A stretch of DNA of 55,102 nucleotides, taken from positions 1 to 55,102 of IMG/VR virus record IMGVR_UViG_3300046723_000197; one strand, given 5' to 3'. Below, one piece after another: positions 1-7,082 of this stretch. Source of the DNA: a virus. Made by a program: the position numbers and the translations under genes. The notes under the pieces were generated by a model, which saw only the letters and a program-made list of their open reading frames with translations, was not told the DNA's origin and did not search any database. The number at the start of each line of letters is the position of its first letter. Position 1 is the first letter of the stretch.

Positions 1-612
1 AAGCCGCCGTTCACCGCATCGCCGCAGCAGTACCTGGCGAAGCTGATCACCCAGGTGCGGTCCGGCCAGATGTTCGGCCCACCCGACGCCCCCGTGGCTG
101 ACAGTGACCGCAAGTCGGCGGTCACCATGCTCCATGCCTATGAGCGCCGGGGCGACCTGACCCCCGCTGAGGCGGCGCAGAGAATCGCCGCCGTGAGTGC
201 GGCGAGGACCACGGGCGAACTGGCGCAGTTGTTCGAGGGCCTGCCGCACCTGACCGATGGCATGGCACCATCGGTCCCGCGCCGCTCTGATTTCGGGCCA
301 GCCGAATACCGCGCCTCCGACACCGACCGTGAGCACGCCCGTGAACTGCTCGCCGTCCACGCGGCGGCGGGCCGGCTGCGGGGCCATGAATTCGATGCGC
401 GATCTCTCAAGGCGTCAGAGGCCGTAACCTGCGGAGATCTTGATACATTGTTCGCAGATCTTCCCGTTGTGGAGCAGGCCGCGTCCACAACGGAAGAGGA
501 CCACAGGGACGCCCAGCCCCTGTTCGGCCCGGCCGCGCTCGCCCTGCTGCACGGCAAGGCGGAAGACTTCGTCCCGGCGGCCAGGGCCGCCATGAATGGG
601 AAGGCGCACTAA
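1..612 (+). CDS. DUF1707-repeat protein, 5' partial (possible portal C-terminus)
   Basis: The frame is open from the first base of the window, so the gene starts upstream; GTG at 55 is the first in-window start but need not be real. Two DUF1707-like segments follow one another, each with an arginine- or aspartate-rich opening (ADSDRKSAV; YRASDTDREHA), a helical middle and a closing LFEGLP or LFADLP. DUF1707 is usually found near the N-terminus of small actinobacterial membrane proteins and its function is unknown. The gene stops in a TAATG overlap with the prohead protease, the place where a portal gene normally ends. I infer that this is the portal C-terminus or a small head protein, but no portal motif is visible. 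Confidence 0.6.
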   Translation, partial: KPPFTASPQQYLAKLITQVRSGQMFGPPDAPVADSDRKSAVTMLHAYERRGDLTPAEAAQRIAAVSAARTTGELAQLFEGLPHLTDGMAPSVPRRSDFGPAEYRASDTDREHARELLAVHAAAGRLRGHEFDARSLKASEAVTCGDLDTLFADLPVVEQAASTTEEDHRDAQPLFGPAALALLHGKAEDFVPAARAAMNGKAH

Positions 613-1619
613 TGGCGGCCATCTCGACTTCCGAGGCCAACGACCTCCCGGACAGTGCCTTCGCTTACATCGAGCCGGGAGGCGCCAAGGACCAGGAGGG
701 GAAGACAACCCCCCGCTCGCTGCGGCATTTCCCCGTCCACGACGCCTCGCACGTCCGTAACGCCCTCGCCCGCGCCAGCTCGTCCCCGTTTGGGGACAAG
801 GCGATGGCCAAGATCCGCACGATGGCCAAGAAGTTCGGCGTCCACGTCGGCGAATCGTCTATGTCCCGCGACTACGAGCGGCGCGAGGTGCGGATCACCA
901 GCCAGTTCCGCGATCTGGACCGGCCGATCGAGATGCGTGACATGGGCACCGAAGGCCGGTGGATCGGTGGCTACGCCACCGTGTTCATCCCCCGCGAGTC
1001 GAAGAACCTCGGCGGGTTCAAAGAGCGTGTCATGCCGACGTTCTTCAACGAGGTGCAGTCACGCGGCTGGAAGAACATTGACGACGCCACCGGGGTCGTC
1101 TGCCGGTATAACCATGACTCGAACATGGTGCTCGGCACGACCGAGGCTGACACGCTGCGGCTCTCGCCGGACCGCATCGGCCTCGACTACATGGTGAAGC
1201 CGCCCGAGTCCCGCGCTGACATCCGCGAACTGGTCGAGCGGCGCGACATCCGGTACTCCTCGTTCGCGTTCCGCTGCCACCCAGGCGGGGACGAGTGGGA
1301 CTGGCGCGACGGCCTGGCGCTGCGGACCCTGCATTCGGGTGACCTGATCGACGTGGCCCCCGTGCTCACCCCCGGCTACGGCGACACCACCTCGATGCTG
1401 CGGGCGTTCGACGCGGCGCTGTACTCGATCGCCGACTATGTCCAGGCTGAGGTCGAAGAGGTGCGGGCGTTCGCCGCCGACGACGACCTGCGCAAGTTCT
1501 TCGTCCGCAGCGACCGGCCCACCATGCCGGCTGCTGGCCCGCGCAAGGGGCTGTTCGGCCCGGCCGCGCTCACGTCGATCCTGCTCCGCCGGCGCGACCA
1601 GTGGGACGAAGAGGGCTGA
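612..1619 (+). CDS. HK97-family prohead protease with N-terminal DUF6582-like domain
   Basis: Serine protease that in HK97-like phages trims capsid and scaffold regions during head maturation. Residues 1-80 resemble the DUF6582 type of N-terminal extension (conserved FPVHDASHVRNALA). The protease core runs from about residue 88 to 265. H168 in CRYNHDSNM and S216/S217 in RYSSFAFR are the expected catalytic positions, and IDVAPVLTPGY is the usual late core motif. The start overlaps the upstream stop as TAATG. The major capsid gene follows 1.8 kb downstream, after an insertion of three non-structural genes. Residues 310-325 (GPRKGLFGPAAL) echo a phrase near the C-terminus of the preceding gene (LFGPAALALL). 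Confidence 0.88.
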   Translation: MAAISTSEANDLPDSAFAYIEPGGAKDQEGKTTPRSLRHFPVHDASHVRNALARASSSPFGDKAMAKIRTMAKKFGVHVGESSMSRDYERREVRITSQFRDLDRPIEMRDMGTEGRWIGGYATVFIPRESKNLGGFKERVMPTFFNEVQSRGWKNIDDATGVVCRYNHDSNMVLGTTEADTLRLSPDRIGLDYMVKPPESRADIRELVERRDIRYSSFAFRCHPGGDEWDWRDGLALRTLHSGDLIDVAPVLTPGYGDTTSMLRAFDAALYSIADYVQAEVEEVRAFAADDDLRKFFVRSDRPTMPAAGPRKGLFGPAALTSILLRRRDQWDEEG

Positions 1620-1623
1620 GTCC

Positions 1624-2184
1624 ATGAGACTCAATCCACGCAGGATCGCTATCGCCGGGGCTGCCGCGACCATCCTGGGCCTCGGCGGCTACGGCATCGC
1701 CTACGCCAGCATCCCCGATGGCGGTGGCGTGATCCACGCCTGCTACCAGTCCCCGCCGCCCGCCCACGGCGCGAACCTTCAGGTCATCGACACCGGCAAT
1801 GGCGGCTCGTGTGGCGGCGGCGCGGCCAGCGTCACCTGGAACCAGACCGGCCCGCAGGGACTGACCGGCGCTACGGGCGCTACGGGCGCAACCGGCGCCA
1901 CGGGTGCGCAGGGTCCAACTGGGCCATCGACCGGCGGCTCGACTGGGCTCGATCTCCAGATCATCGTCGCCATCTCAAATACCCGCGCCACGGCGACGTG
2001 TCCTGCTGATCACCCGTTCGTGTTCGGTGGCGGCGGAGCTGCTGTTTCGGCCACCTATTCCGCTCCGGATTCCTTGCCGTCTTCGAGCGAGCCAGAAGCC
2101 AGTAATACCCCGAACAGCTGGACCGCAGGAACGATTAGTGGCAATAACGACACGGTGACGGTCTGGGCAATCTGCGGGAAGTGA
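1624..2184 (+). CDS. secreted collagen-like protein
   Basis: 186 residues from ATG 1624, four bases after the protease stop; a frame extension upstream to 1438 would only overlap the protease. An N-terminal basic stretch and hydrophobic helix (about residues 7-28, ending AYA) form a Sec signal or anchor. A cysteine-containing module with IPDGGGVIHACYQ follows, of the kind that precedes collagen-like repeats in actinobacterial surface proteins. Next come Gly-X-Y triplets (GPQGLTGATGATGATGATG) at about residues 78-100, then a small globular C-terminal domain. A surface or virion-attached collagen-like protein is inferred. It sits directly upstream of two glycosyltransferase genes, so it is a plausible acceptor. 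Confidence 0.7.
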   Translation: MRLNPRRIAIAGAAATILGLGGYGIAYASIPDGGGVIHACYQSPPPAHGANLQVIDTGNGGSCGGGAASVTWNQTGPQGLTGATGATGATGATGAQGPTGPSTGGSTGLDLQIIVAISNTRATATCPADHPFVFGGGGAAVSATYSAPDSLPSSSEPEASNTPNSWTAGTISGNNDTVTVWAICGK

Positions 2185-2810
2185 CTGTGCCATCCGTCAC
2201 AGTCATCACGCCCACATGGCAGCGTCATGACGTGCTGCTGGATCGGTGCGTCCCGTCCGTGCAGGCGCAGGACTACCGCGATTTTGAGCACCTGATCATC
2301 TCGGACGGCCCTGACCGGGAACTCGCTAGGGCCAGCCTGCCGACGAACACGCGGCTGATCCAGCTTAATGAACATGATCCACGGGCTCGCTGGGGCCACC
2401 GTGCCAGGCTGCGTGGCGTCGAGGAGGCGGCCGGGCGCGTGCTCGCCTGGCTTGATGATGATGACAACTGGCGGCCCCGGCACCTGGCCACACTTGCTGG
2501 CCCGGCTATAGGCGGGTTCGCTTACTCGCGGGCCATGGTCCACGGGGGGAACGTGCCGGTGCGTATTGGCGATGGGAGTCCCGCCCATGGCCGGGTGCAG
2601 GTGTCGATGATCGCCCACGACGCGAAGATCCTGGAACTCGAAACGTGGCGCGACGAGACCAACTGGCCAGACTGGGACCTGGTACGTCGCTGGCTCACCT
2701 GTGGTATCCACCACGCCTCGGTTGATGAGGTGACCGTGGACCTCTACCCATCCGGGATAGACATGAAGGCCGGCGTTCTGGTCTCTTTTCCACCATGGCG
2801 GGAGAGCTGA
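2181..2810 (+). CDS. GT2-type glycosyltransferase
   Basis: GT-A fold enzyme predicted to transfer a sugar from a nucleotide donor. The N-terminus VTVITPTWQRHDVLLDRC is the family-2 nucleotide-binding opening, and LAWLDDDDNW (about residue 90) carries the metal-binding DXD. At 209 residues it is a minimal catalytic domain without membrane segments. GTG 2181 overlaps the upstream TGA; GTG 2187 is an alternative. It is paralogous to the gene at 13432-14052, sharing (V/I)I(S/T)PTWQRH, the ASV/PSV-QAQ-Y segment and the DDDD motif. The acceptor is unknown. Confidence 0.8.
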   Translation: MTVPSVTVITPTWQRHDVLLDRCVPSVQAQDYRDFEHLIISDGPDRELARASLPTNTRLIQLNEHDPRARWGHRARLRGVEEAAGRVLAWLDDDDNWRPRHLATLAGPAIGGFAYSRAMVHGGNVPVRIGDGSPAHGRVQVSMIAHDAKILELETWRDETNWPDWDLVRRWLTCGIHHASVDEVTVDLYPSGIDMKAGVLVSFPPWRES

Positions 2811-3295
2811 TGCAGATCGCCTGCTTCTACACCCAGCTGCACCCGGCCTGCAAGGCCACTCTCCCGCCGGGTACTGAGCTGGTGTGGACCGGCAGCGGCG
2901 ACGACGCCTACTGGAATGAGATCAGCAAGCGGTGGACCGGCTGGGATGACCTGCTGATCATCGAGCACGACATGAAACTCCACGATGAGGTCGTGCCGCA
3001 GCTCGAAGCCTGCAAGTCTGACTGGTGCACTTTCCCCTATGAGTACGGCCCCGGGTGGCCGGACGCGCCGCTGATCACCCAGGCGCTCGGCTGCACCAGA
3101 TTCTCCGCCGAGCTGCAGCGCGAGTTCACCACCGAACGGATCGCGGCGGAAGTGTCGAAGGCGGATCACATGCCACCGGAGCCGCTGTGGCATTACTGCG
3201 ACCTGTATATCCGCCGCGCCCTCACCCGGGCGGGCATGAAAGAGTGCCAGCACCGCCCCCTGGTGACCCACCACAGGGGCAGGGCGCTGGTGTAG
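2810..3295 (+). CDS. glycosyltransferase-like protein (stand-alone module)
   Basis: 161 residues from ATG 2810, which overlaps the upstream TGA and has GGAGAG at 2801-2806; an in-frame ATG at 2795 lies before that ribosome site. The core reads RWTGWDDLLIIEHDM, with an ExD-like EHD triad after a hydrophobic strand as in GT-A enzymes, followed by WCTFPYEYG and QALGCTRFSAELQR. The same domain forms the N-terminal half of the 443-residue protein encoded at 18448-19779, so this is a recurrent module. Donor and acceptor are unknown. It is the last gene before the capsid leader, and its TAG stop overlaps a -10-like TAGGAT. Confidence 0.62.
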   Translation: MQIACFYTQLHPACKATLPPGTELVWTGSGDDAYWNEISKRWTGWDDLLIIEHDMKLHDEVVPQLEACKSDWCTFPYEYGPGWPDAPLITQALGCTRFSAELQREFTTERIAAEVSKADHMPPEPLWHYCDLYIRRALTRAGMKECQHRPLVTHHRGRALV

Positions 3296-3418
3296 GATCG
3301 CCCCAGAGGACGGAGTAGGCCATCCCGTCCAGATAGGCCGCAGGGCCGGGGTAATTCCCCGCCTCCTGGCTGGAGCCCGCCGGGGATCACATCCCTACGG
3401 GCTTCGAGGAGGAGCCAA
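3293..3418 (+). promoter_or_regulatory. capsid gene promoter and structured leader
   Basis: TAGGAT at 3293-3298 fits an actinobacterial -10, although no clear -35 is visible. Downstream come GGACGG-AGTAGGCC, GGCCGCA at 3336-3342 and the 20-mer CCTGGCTGGAGCCCGCCGGG at 3365-3384. GGGAT-CAC-ATCCC forms a small hairpin just before the ribosome site GAGGAGGAG. The same order of elements, including the exact 20-mer, precedes the structural gene at 19929. Inferred role: strong late promoter with a translation-controlling 5' UTR. Confidence 0.6.
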
Positions 3419-4732
3419 ATGGCCAGCGAGGTTACCAAGAGGCTTCGGGACCGGCGTCTCAACGTGTGGGAGCAGTGCAAGGCTCTCGCCGACACCGCCG
3501 CCACCGAGAACAGGGCATTTTCCGCAGAAGAGCAGGGTAAGTGGGATGTCCTGAACGAGGAAATGGACACCCTCGACACCCGCATCAAGTCCGCGCTTGA
3601 CGCTGAGCAGCGTTCCGCCGAGGCCGACCAGGCGTTCAACCGCCTGCACGCCGACGCCGAGGGCAAGAAGATGGCGAAGGACCCGGCCGTCAAGATGCTC
3701 AACTCCGAGCTGCGCAAGTTCCTGCTCGGCGACAGCCGGGGCAACGCACCCGGTGGGGCCTACGAGGTCGCCCGCCCGGACAACAGCCGGATCAACTGGA
3801 ACTACGGCCCGGTCAACCTGGCCGAAGTCCGCAGGGCCGAGGCTGAGTACCGGACCCTGGTGTCCACCTCTGTCACCTCCGGTGGCAACCTGGTCCCGAC
3901 AGATTTTTATGACCAGTTGATTGCCCATTTGATTGAGGTCAGCGGAATCCTTCAGTGTGGCCCGACCGTGCTGAACACCGCAGGCGGCGAGAACCTGCAG
4001 ATCCCGAAGACCACGGCGCACTCCTCGGTGAGCGCCGCGACCAGCCAGACGGCGTCGCTGGCAGTGTCCGACCCCGCGTTCGGCCTGATCACCCTCGGTG
4101 CCTTCAAGTACGGCATCCTGCTCCAGGTCGCACGGGAACTGCTGGACGACTCCGGTGTGGACCTCGTCGGGTACCTGGCCATGCAGTCGGGCCGCGCATT
4201 GGGCAACAAGTTCGGTTCCGACCTGGTGACCGGCACCGGCACCACGATGCCGAACGGCCTGATGGCCACCTCCACGGTGGGCGTCACCGGCACCACGACC
4301 GGTAAGGGCGGCGCGGCCCAGTACAGCGACCTGGTCAACCTGGAATACTCGGTCATCGCTCCCTACCGTCAGAGCAAGTCCTGCTACTGGCTGGCGAGGG
4401 ACGCGGCGATCGGTGGGTTCCGGCTGCTGCTCGACGGCCAGTCGCGGCCCATCTGGGAGCCCAGCATGGTTCTCGGGTCGCCTGACCTGCTGCTCGGCAA
4501 GCCGCTGGTGGCGGACCCGTTCATGCCGGCGGTGGCCACTGGCGCCAAGTCGATCGCGTTCGGCGACTTCAGCCAGTTCTTCGTCCGCATCGTCGGCCCG
4601 GTCCGGTTCGAGCGTAGCGACGACTTCCTCTTTGGGACCGATTTGGTCGCTTTCAGGGCAATAATCCGTGGCGACGGCACGCTGGTTGACCAGACCGGCG
4701 CCATCAAGACCTTCCAGGGGCCGGCGACCTAG
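3419..4732 (+). CDS. HK97-fold major capsid protein
   Basis: 437 residues. The N-terminal 100 or so are charged and coiled-coil (the delta or scaffold domain that the prohead protease removes in HK97-like phages). The mature region then begins around residue 115. LVSTSVTSGGNLVPTDFYD is the classical N-arm and E-loop start, followed by ENLQIPKTT, a long spine helix around SGRALGNKFGSDL, and a C-terminal P- and A-domain region containing FGDFSQFFVRIVGPVRFERS. ATG 3419 has GAGGAGGAG upstream and a dedicated leader, consistent with very high expression. A strong hairpin follows the stop. Confidence 0.93.
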   Translation: MASEVTKRLRDRRLNVWEQCKALADTAATENRAFSAEEQGKWDVLNEEMDTLDTRIKSALDAEQRSAEADQAFNRLHADAEGKKMAKDPAVKMLNSELRKFLLGDSRGNAPGGAYEVARPDNSRINWNYGPVNLAEVRRAEAEYRTLVSTSVTSGGNLVPTDFYDQLIAHLIEVSGILQCGPTVLNTAGGENLQIPKTTAHSSVSAATSQTASLAVSDPAFGLITLGAFKYGILLQVARELLDDSGVDLVGYLAMQSGRALGNKFGSDLVTGTGTTMPNGLMATSTVGVTGTTTGKGGAAQYSDLVNLEYSVIAPYRQSKSCYWLARDAAIGGFRLLLDGQSRPIWEPSMVLGSPDLLLGKPLVADPFMPAVATGAKSIAFGDFSQFFVRIVGPVRFERSDDFLFGTDLVAFRAIIRGDGTLVDQTGAIKTFQGPAT

Positions 4733-4736
4733 TACG

Positions 4737-4779
4737 TGAGCCCCGCCCGCTTATCCAAGGGCCTGGCGGGCGGGGCTCA
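4737..4779 (+). terminator. hairpin after capsid gene
   Basis: A perfect 14-bp inverted repeat, TGAGCCCCGCCCGC (4737-4750) and its complement (4766-4779), with a 15-base loop, starts four bases after the capsid stop. No T-run follows, so it may be a partial terminator or an mRNA 3'-end stabiliser that sets a high capsid-to-downstream ratio. Confidence 0.65.
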
Positions 4780-4802
4780 TCACCACAGCAGGAGGACAGG
4801 GA

Positions 4803-5378
4803 ATGGCAACTTACGGCAGCAACAGCACCGAGGAGCCGGGCCAGTACCCGACCACGGAGTGGAGCGACTTCGGCCTGCCCGAGCAGAACTTCGGCTCAGG
4901 TGCGCCTGGTGGCTCACCCACCTCCAGCCAGGTGGACGTAGGCGACACGAACGAGCCGGGCCAGTACCCCGACCGTGAGACCTTCACTGGCGTCGCCCTC
5001 GGCGGCACCGGCGCACCCGGCACCCAGGGGATCAACAGCGACCTGACTGGTGGCCCAGACACGATCCGCGTCACCAAGCCGACGTTCTACAAGTCGATCT
5101 ATGAGCTTGATGAGCCGGGGGCCGTCTGGGACGAGGCGAACGGTGCCGGCTACAAGCAGATCGTCGTCCGCGACTCGATCTCCGGTCCTAACGACTGGAC
5201 CCAGGCGAGTGATGGCTCCTACGGCCCCGGCTACAACATGCCAGGCGTCGAAGGCAACACCCCGACCCCGGGCAGCGGCCAGTACCAGACCGGCGCGGGC
5301 AACGTCATGTATGGCGGGCGGCTGAACGGCACCGGCAACACCAGCCAGCACCCGTCGTGGTCGGGGCCTGGTACCTGA
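4803..5378 (+). CDS. Gly/Pro/Ser-rich protein, probable head accessory
   Basis: 191 residues with no recognised family. It is rich in Gly, Pro, Ser and Thr and has two EPGQYP motifs (about residues 11 and 57) and a related SGQYQTG near the end. The central part, TIRVTKPTFYKSIYELDEPG (about 90-110), is more globular. ATG 4803 is preceded by AGGAGGACAGG. Its position right after the capsid suggests a decoration, scaffold or head-associated protein, but that rests on context only. Confidence 0.6.
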   Translation: MATYGSNSTEEPGQYPTTEWSDFGLPEQNFGSGAPGGSPTSSQVDVGDTNEPGQYPDRETFTGVALGGTGAPGTQGINSDLTGGPDTIRVTKPTFYKSIYELDEPGAVWDEANGAGYKQIVVRDSISGPNDWTQASDGSYGPGYNMPGVEGNTPTPGSGQYQTGAGNVMYGGRLNGTGNTSQHPSWSGPGT

Positions 5379-5379
5379 C

Positions 5380-5610
5380 ATGGCGTCCCAGTTCGCGCGT
5401 GCCGTAGCCAGTGCTCAGGCTGGCTACGGTGGGCGCGGGCGGGACGGCTCGTTCCGCGAGGCGCACAGCCAGCAGCACACCGATGCGATGGACCGCATGG
5501 ACACCCACGACCGGCGGCTCGCCGCGCTGGAGGCCCTGGACCCGTCCACTCTTCACGCGGCTACGGGGGAGATAGAGAAGCCGGGTCCGCAGAATTTCGG
5601 GGAGACGTGA
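5380..5610 (+). CDS. small hypothetical protein
   Basis: 76 residues. The middle (TDAMDRMDTHDRRLAALEAL) is probably one amphipathic helix. It starts one base after the upstream stop and its TGA overlaps the next ATG, so it is translationally coupled within a four-gene post-capsid set. No family recognised. Confidence 0.55.
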   Translation: MASQFARAVASAQAGYGGRGRDGSFREAHSQQHTDAMDRMDTHDRRLAALEALDPSTLHAATGEIEKPGPQNFGET

Positions 5611-5897
5611 TGGAAGACCTCACTGGCAGGTTCATGGCGAACCTTGTGCCCTCCTCGATGCAGGCGGGTAACACCACTGCGGACGACCCCCAGCTGGCCA
5701 TGACAGCCCCCGGCTCCCAGTCCGTTCTGCCGGTGCCCGACAAGATGGACGTGCTCCCGCAGCCGACCTTCACTAACAGCGCCCCGATCCCCGTCGTGCA
5801 CCCAGGCAAGCAGCAGCATGCCCCGTTCGCTCACGGGAACCGTGGCAACGGCACCTTTGAAACGATCAGCATCGGCGGAACGTGGAAGGAAGTTTAG
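5610..5897 (+). CDS. small hypothetical protein, post-capsid set
   Basis: 95 residues from ATG 5610, which overlaps the preceding TGA and has GGGGAGA upstream. It is Pro- and Ala-rich in the middle (VLPVPDKMDVLPQP) with no predicted membrane segment. The ending GNGTFETISIGGTWKEV looks like a short beta element. No family recognised; a head accessory role is a guess from position. Confidence 0.5.
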   Translation: MEDLTGRFMANLVPSSMQAGNTTADDPQLAMTAPGSQSVLPVPDKMDVLPQPTFTNSAPIPVVHPGKQQHAPFAHGNRGNGTFETISIGGTWKEV

Positions 5898-5899
5898 CC

Positions 5900-6085
5900 A
5901 TGCCCCAGCCCGTCTCGTCGCCAATCACCTCGACCCCATCGGTGGACGGCCAGCCGTATGACGCCACCTCGGAAGCGACTATCGGCCCCTGGGTGTCGGT
6001 CGATGACAGGAGCGGCCCCGCGAGCCTGCAGGGTGGCCAGGTGACCGGCGACTTCCCTAGCACTGCCCCGTGGCAGCAGGTCTAG
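5900..6085 (+). CDS. small hypothetical protein, post-capsid set
   Basis: 61 residues from ATG 5900, with GGAAGGAAG just upstream; an in-frame start at 5882 would lie inside the previous gene before this ribosome site. Composition is Pro/Ser/Gly/Asp-rich (SSPITSTPSVDGQP). Its TAG overlaps the stop of the convergent glycosyltransferase gene by two bases, leaving no room for a terminator between the two operons. Confidence 0.5.
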   Translation: MPQPVSSPITSTPSVDGQPYDATSEATIGPWVSVDDRSGPASLQGGQVTGDFPSTAPWQQV

Positions 6086-6864
6086 CGCCTGCCCAGTTCG
6101 GTTAGCCGGCGGGTGAACGCCGGGTACCAGTCGATCTCTTCCCAGCCTGGCTGGCGCTGCGTGTCAAACTGCTGCCTGGTGAACAGCTCATCGACACCGA
6201 TTCCCCACTTCTGTGTCCAGCGGGCGAAGCATTCGGCGTCGTGGTACGGCCCGTTGAAGTTCTGCCGTGTCTCCATCACTTCGCCGATCTTCGGTGCGCC
6301 ACGCCAGAACCGGTCCAGCCCAATGTCGTTGTGCCGCATCTGCCAGACATGCTCGTCGTGGACTGACAGCCGGTCCGGGCAGGTTTGCAGGGCACGCAGC
6401 TCGTAGTCGGCTTCGGGGCCGCCGATGGCGCGGAACCGCTCATCGAACCAGCCGGTGGCGTTAAACCCGGCGAGTGACTGCAGCTGGACCGTGTCACCGT
6501 GCGGGGCGATATAGGTGTCATAGGTGCTGGTGATCAGCTCGTGCCAGCCGGGCAGTACCACCACGTCGTCCTGGGACATCAGGCACCAGTCGCGGGTCTC
6601 GAACGTGTGCCGCATGCACTGGTTCCAGCACCAGGCGATGCTCCCGGTCTCCCAGGAGGAGCGGAAGATGTTCCGCCATATCTTCACCTGCGGGTAGACG
6701 GCCTCGATCTCGCTGTAGTCCACGGTGGGGTCGTTGGCGATGAGATTGACCGTCTCGAACTTGAACGATTCCAGCCAGCCCTTGATGGTGGCGCTCAATG
6801 TGGCCAGCCGGCGGAAGCTCACGATCCACAGGGATACCTCGTCAGGTGTCACGGGTCCAGCCAT
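6082..6864 (-). CDS. GT-A fold glycosyltransferase
   Basis: 260 residues. The N-terminal SLWIVSFRRLATLSATIKGW matches the start of GT2-like enzymes. SQDDVVVLPGW (around residues 97-107) has the metal-binding acidic pair, and the following region with FRAIGGPEADYELRA resembles the acceptor-side motif in which ED or EADYE residues act as base. It is the last gene of the minus-strand sugar operon (9796 to 6082) and overlaps the small gene upstream by 16 bases, indicating coupled translation. Acceptor not evident. Confidence 0.72.
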   Translation of the reverse strand: MAGPVTPDEVSLWIVSFRRLATLSATIKGWLESFKFETVNLIANDPTVDYSEIEAVYPQVKIWRNIFRSSWETGSIAWCWNQCMRHTFETRDWCLMSQDDVVVLPGWHELITSTYDTYIAPHGDTVQLQSLAGFNATGWFDERFRAIGGPEADYELRALQTCPDRLSVHDEHVWQMRHNDIGLDRFWRGAPKIGEVMETRQNFNGPYHDAECFARWTQKWGIGVDELFTRQQFDTQRQPGWEEIDWYPAFTRRLTELGRR

Positions 6865-7082
6865 TCGATTACGGTGCCGTATTCGGGGTGGCCATGGACC
6901 TTCTCCAGGTCATCCCAGCTTGCCCAGATTGAGTGCGAGCGGAACTCGGTGAGCCAGCGCACGCAGGCGGTCCCATCGCTGAAGACGACGCCCTCAAACT
7001 GAACTTCGTCCGGTGGGTTAGCCGTTCCCTGTTCGTAATATTCAGGTGGCGGGCTGGGGCGGTAACAGCGGAACCTTCTCAT
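6849..7082 (-). CDS. small hypothetical protein in sugar operon
   Basis: 77 residues. It has a basic start (MRRFRCYRPSPPPEYYE) followed by a compact region with DGTACVRWLTEFRSHSIWASWDD that may fold as a small beta domain. It overlaps both neighbours by a few bases, as is usual in this operon. No family recognised; role unknown. Confidence 0.5.
   Translation of the reverse strand: MRRFRCYRPSPPPEYYEQGTANPPDEVQFEGVVFSDGTACVRWLTEFRSHSIWASWDDLEKVHGHPEYGTVIEWLDP

Noticed and set aside
1438-1623. Upstream extension of the collagen-like gene
   Set aside because: It overlaps the protease out of frame and would hide the signal peptide; ATG 1624 fits the gene junction.
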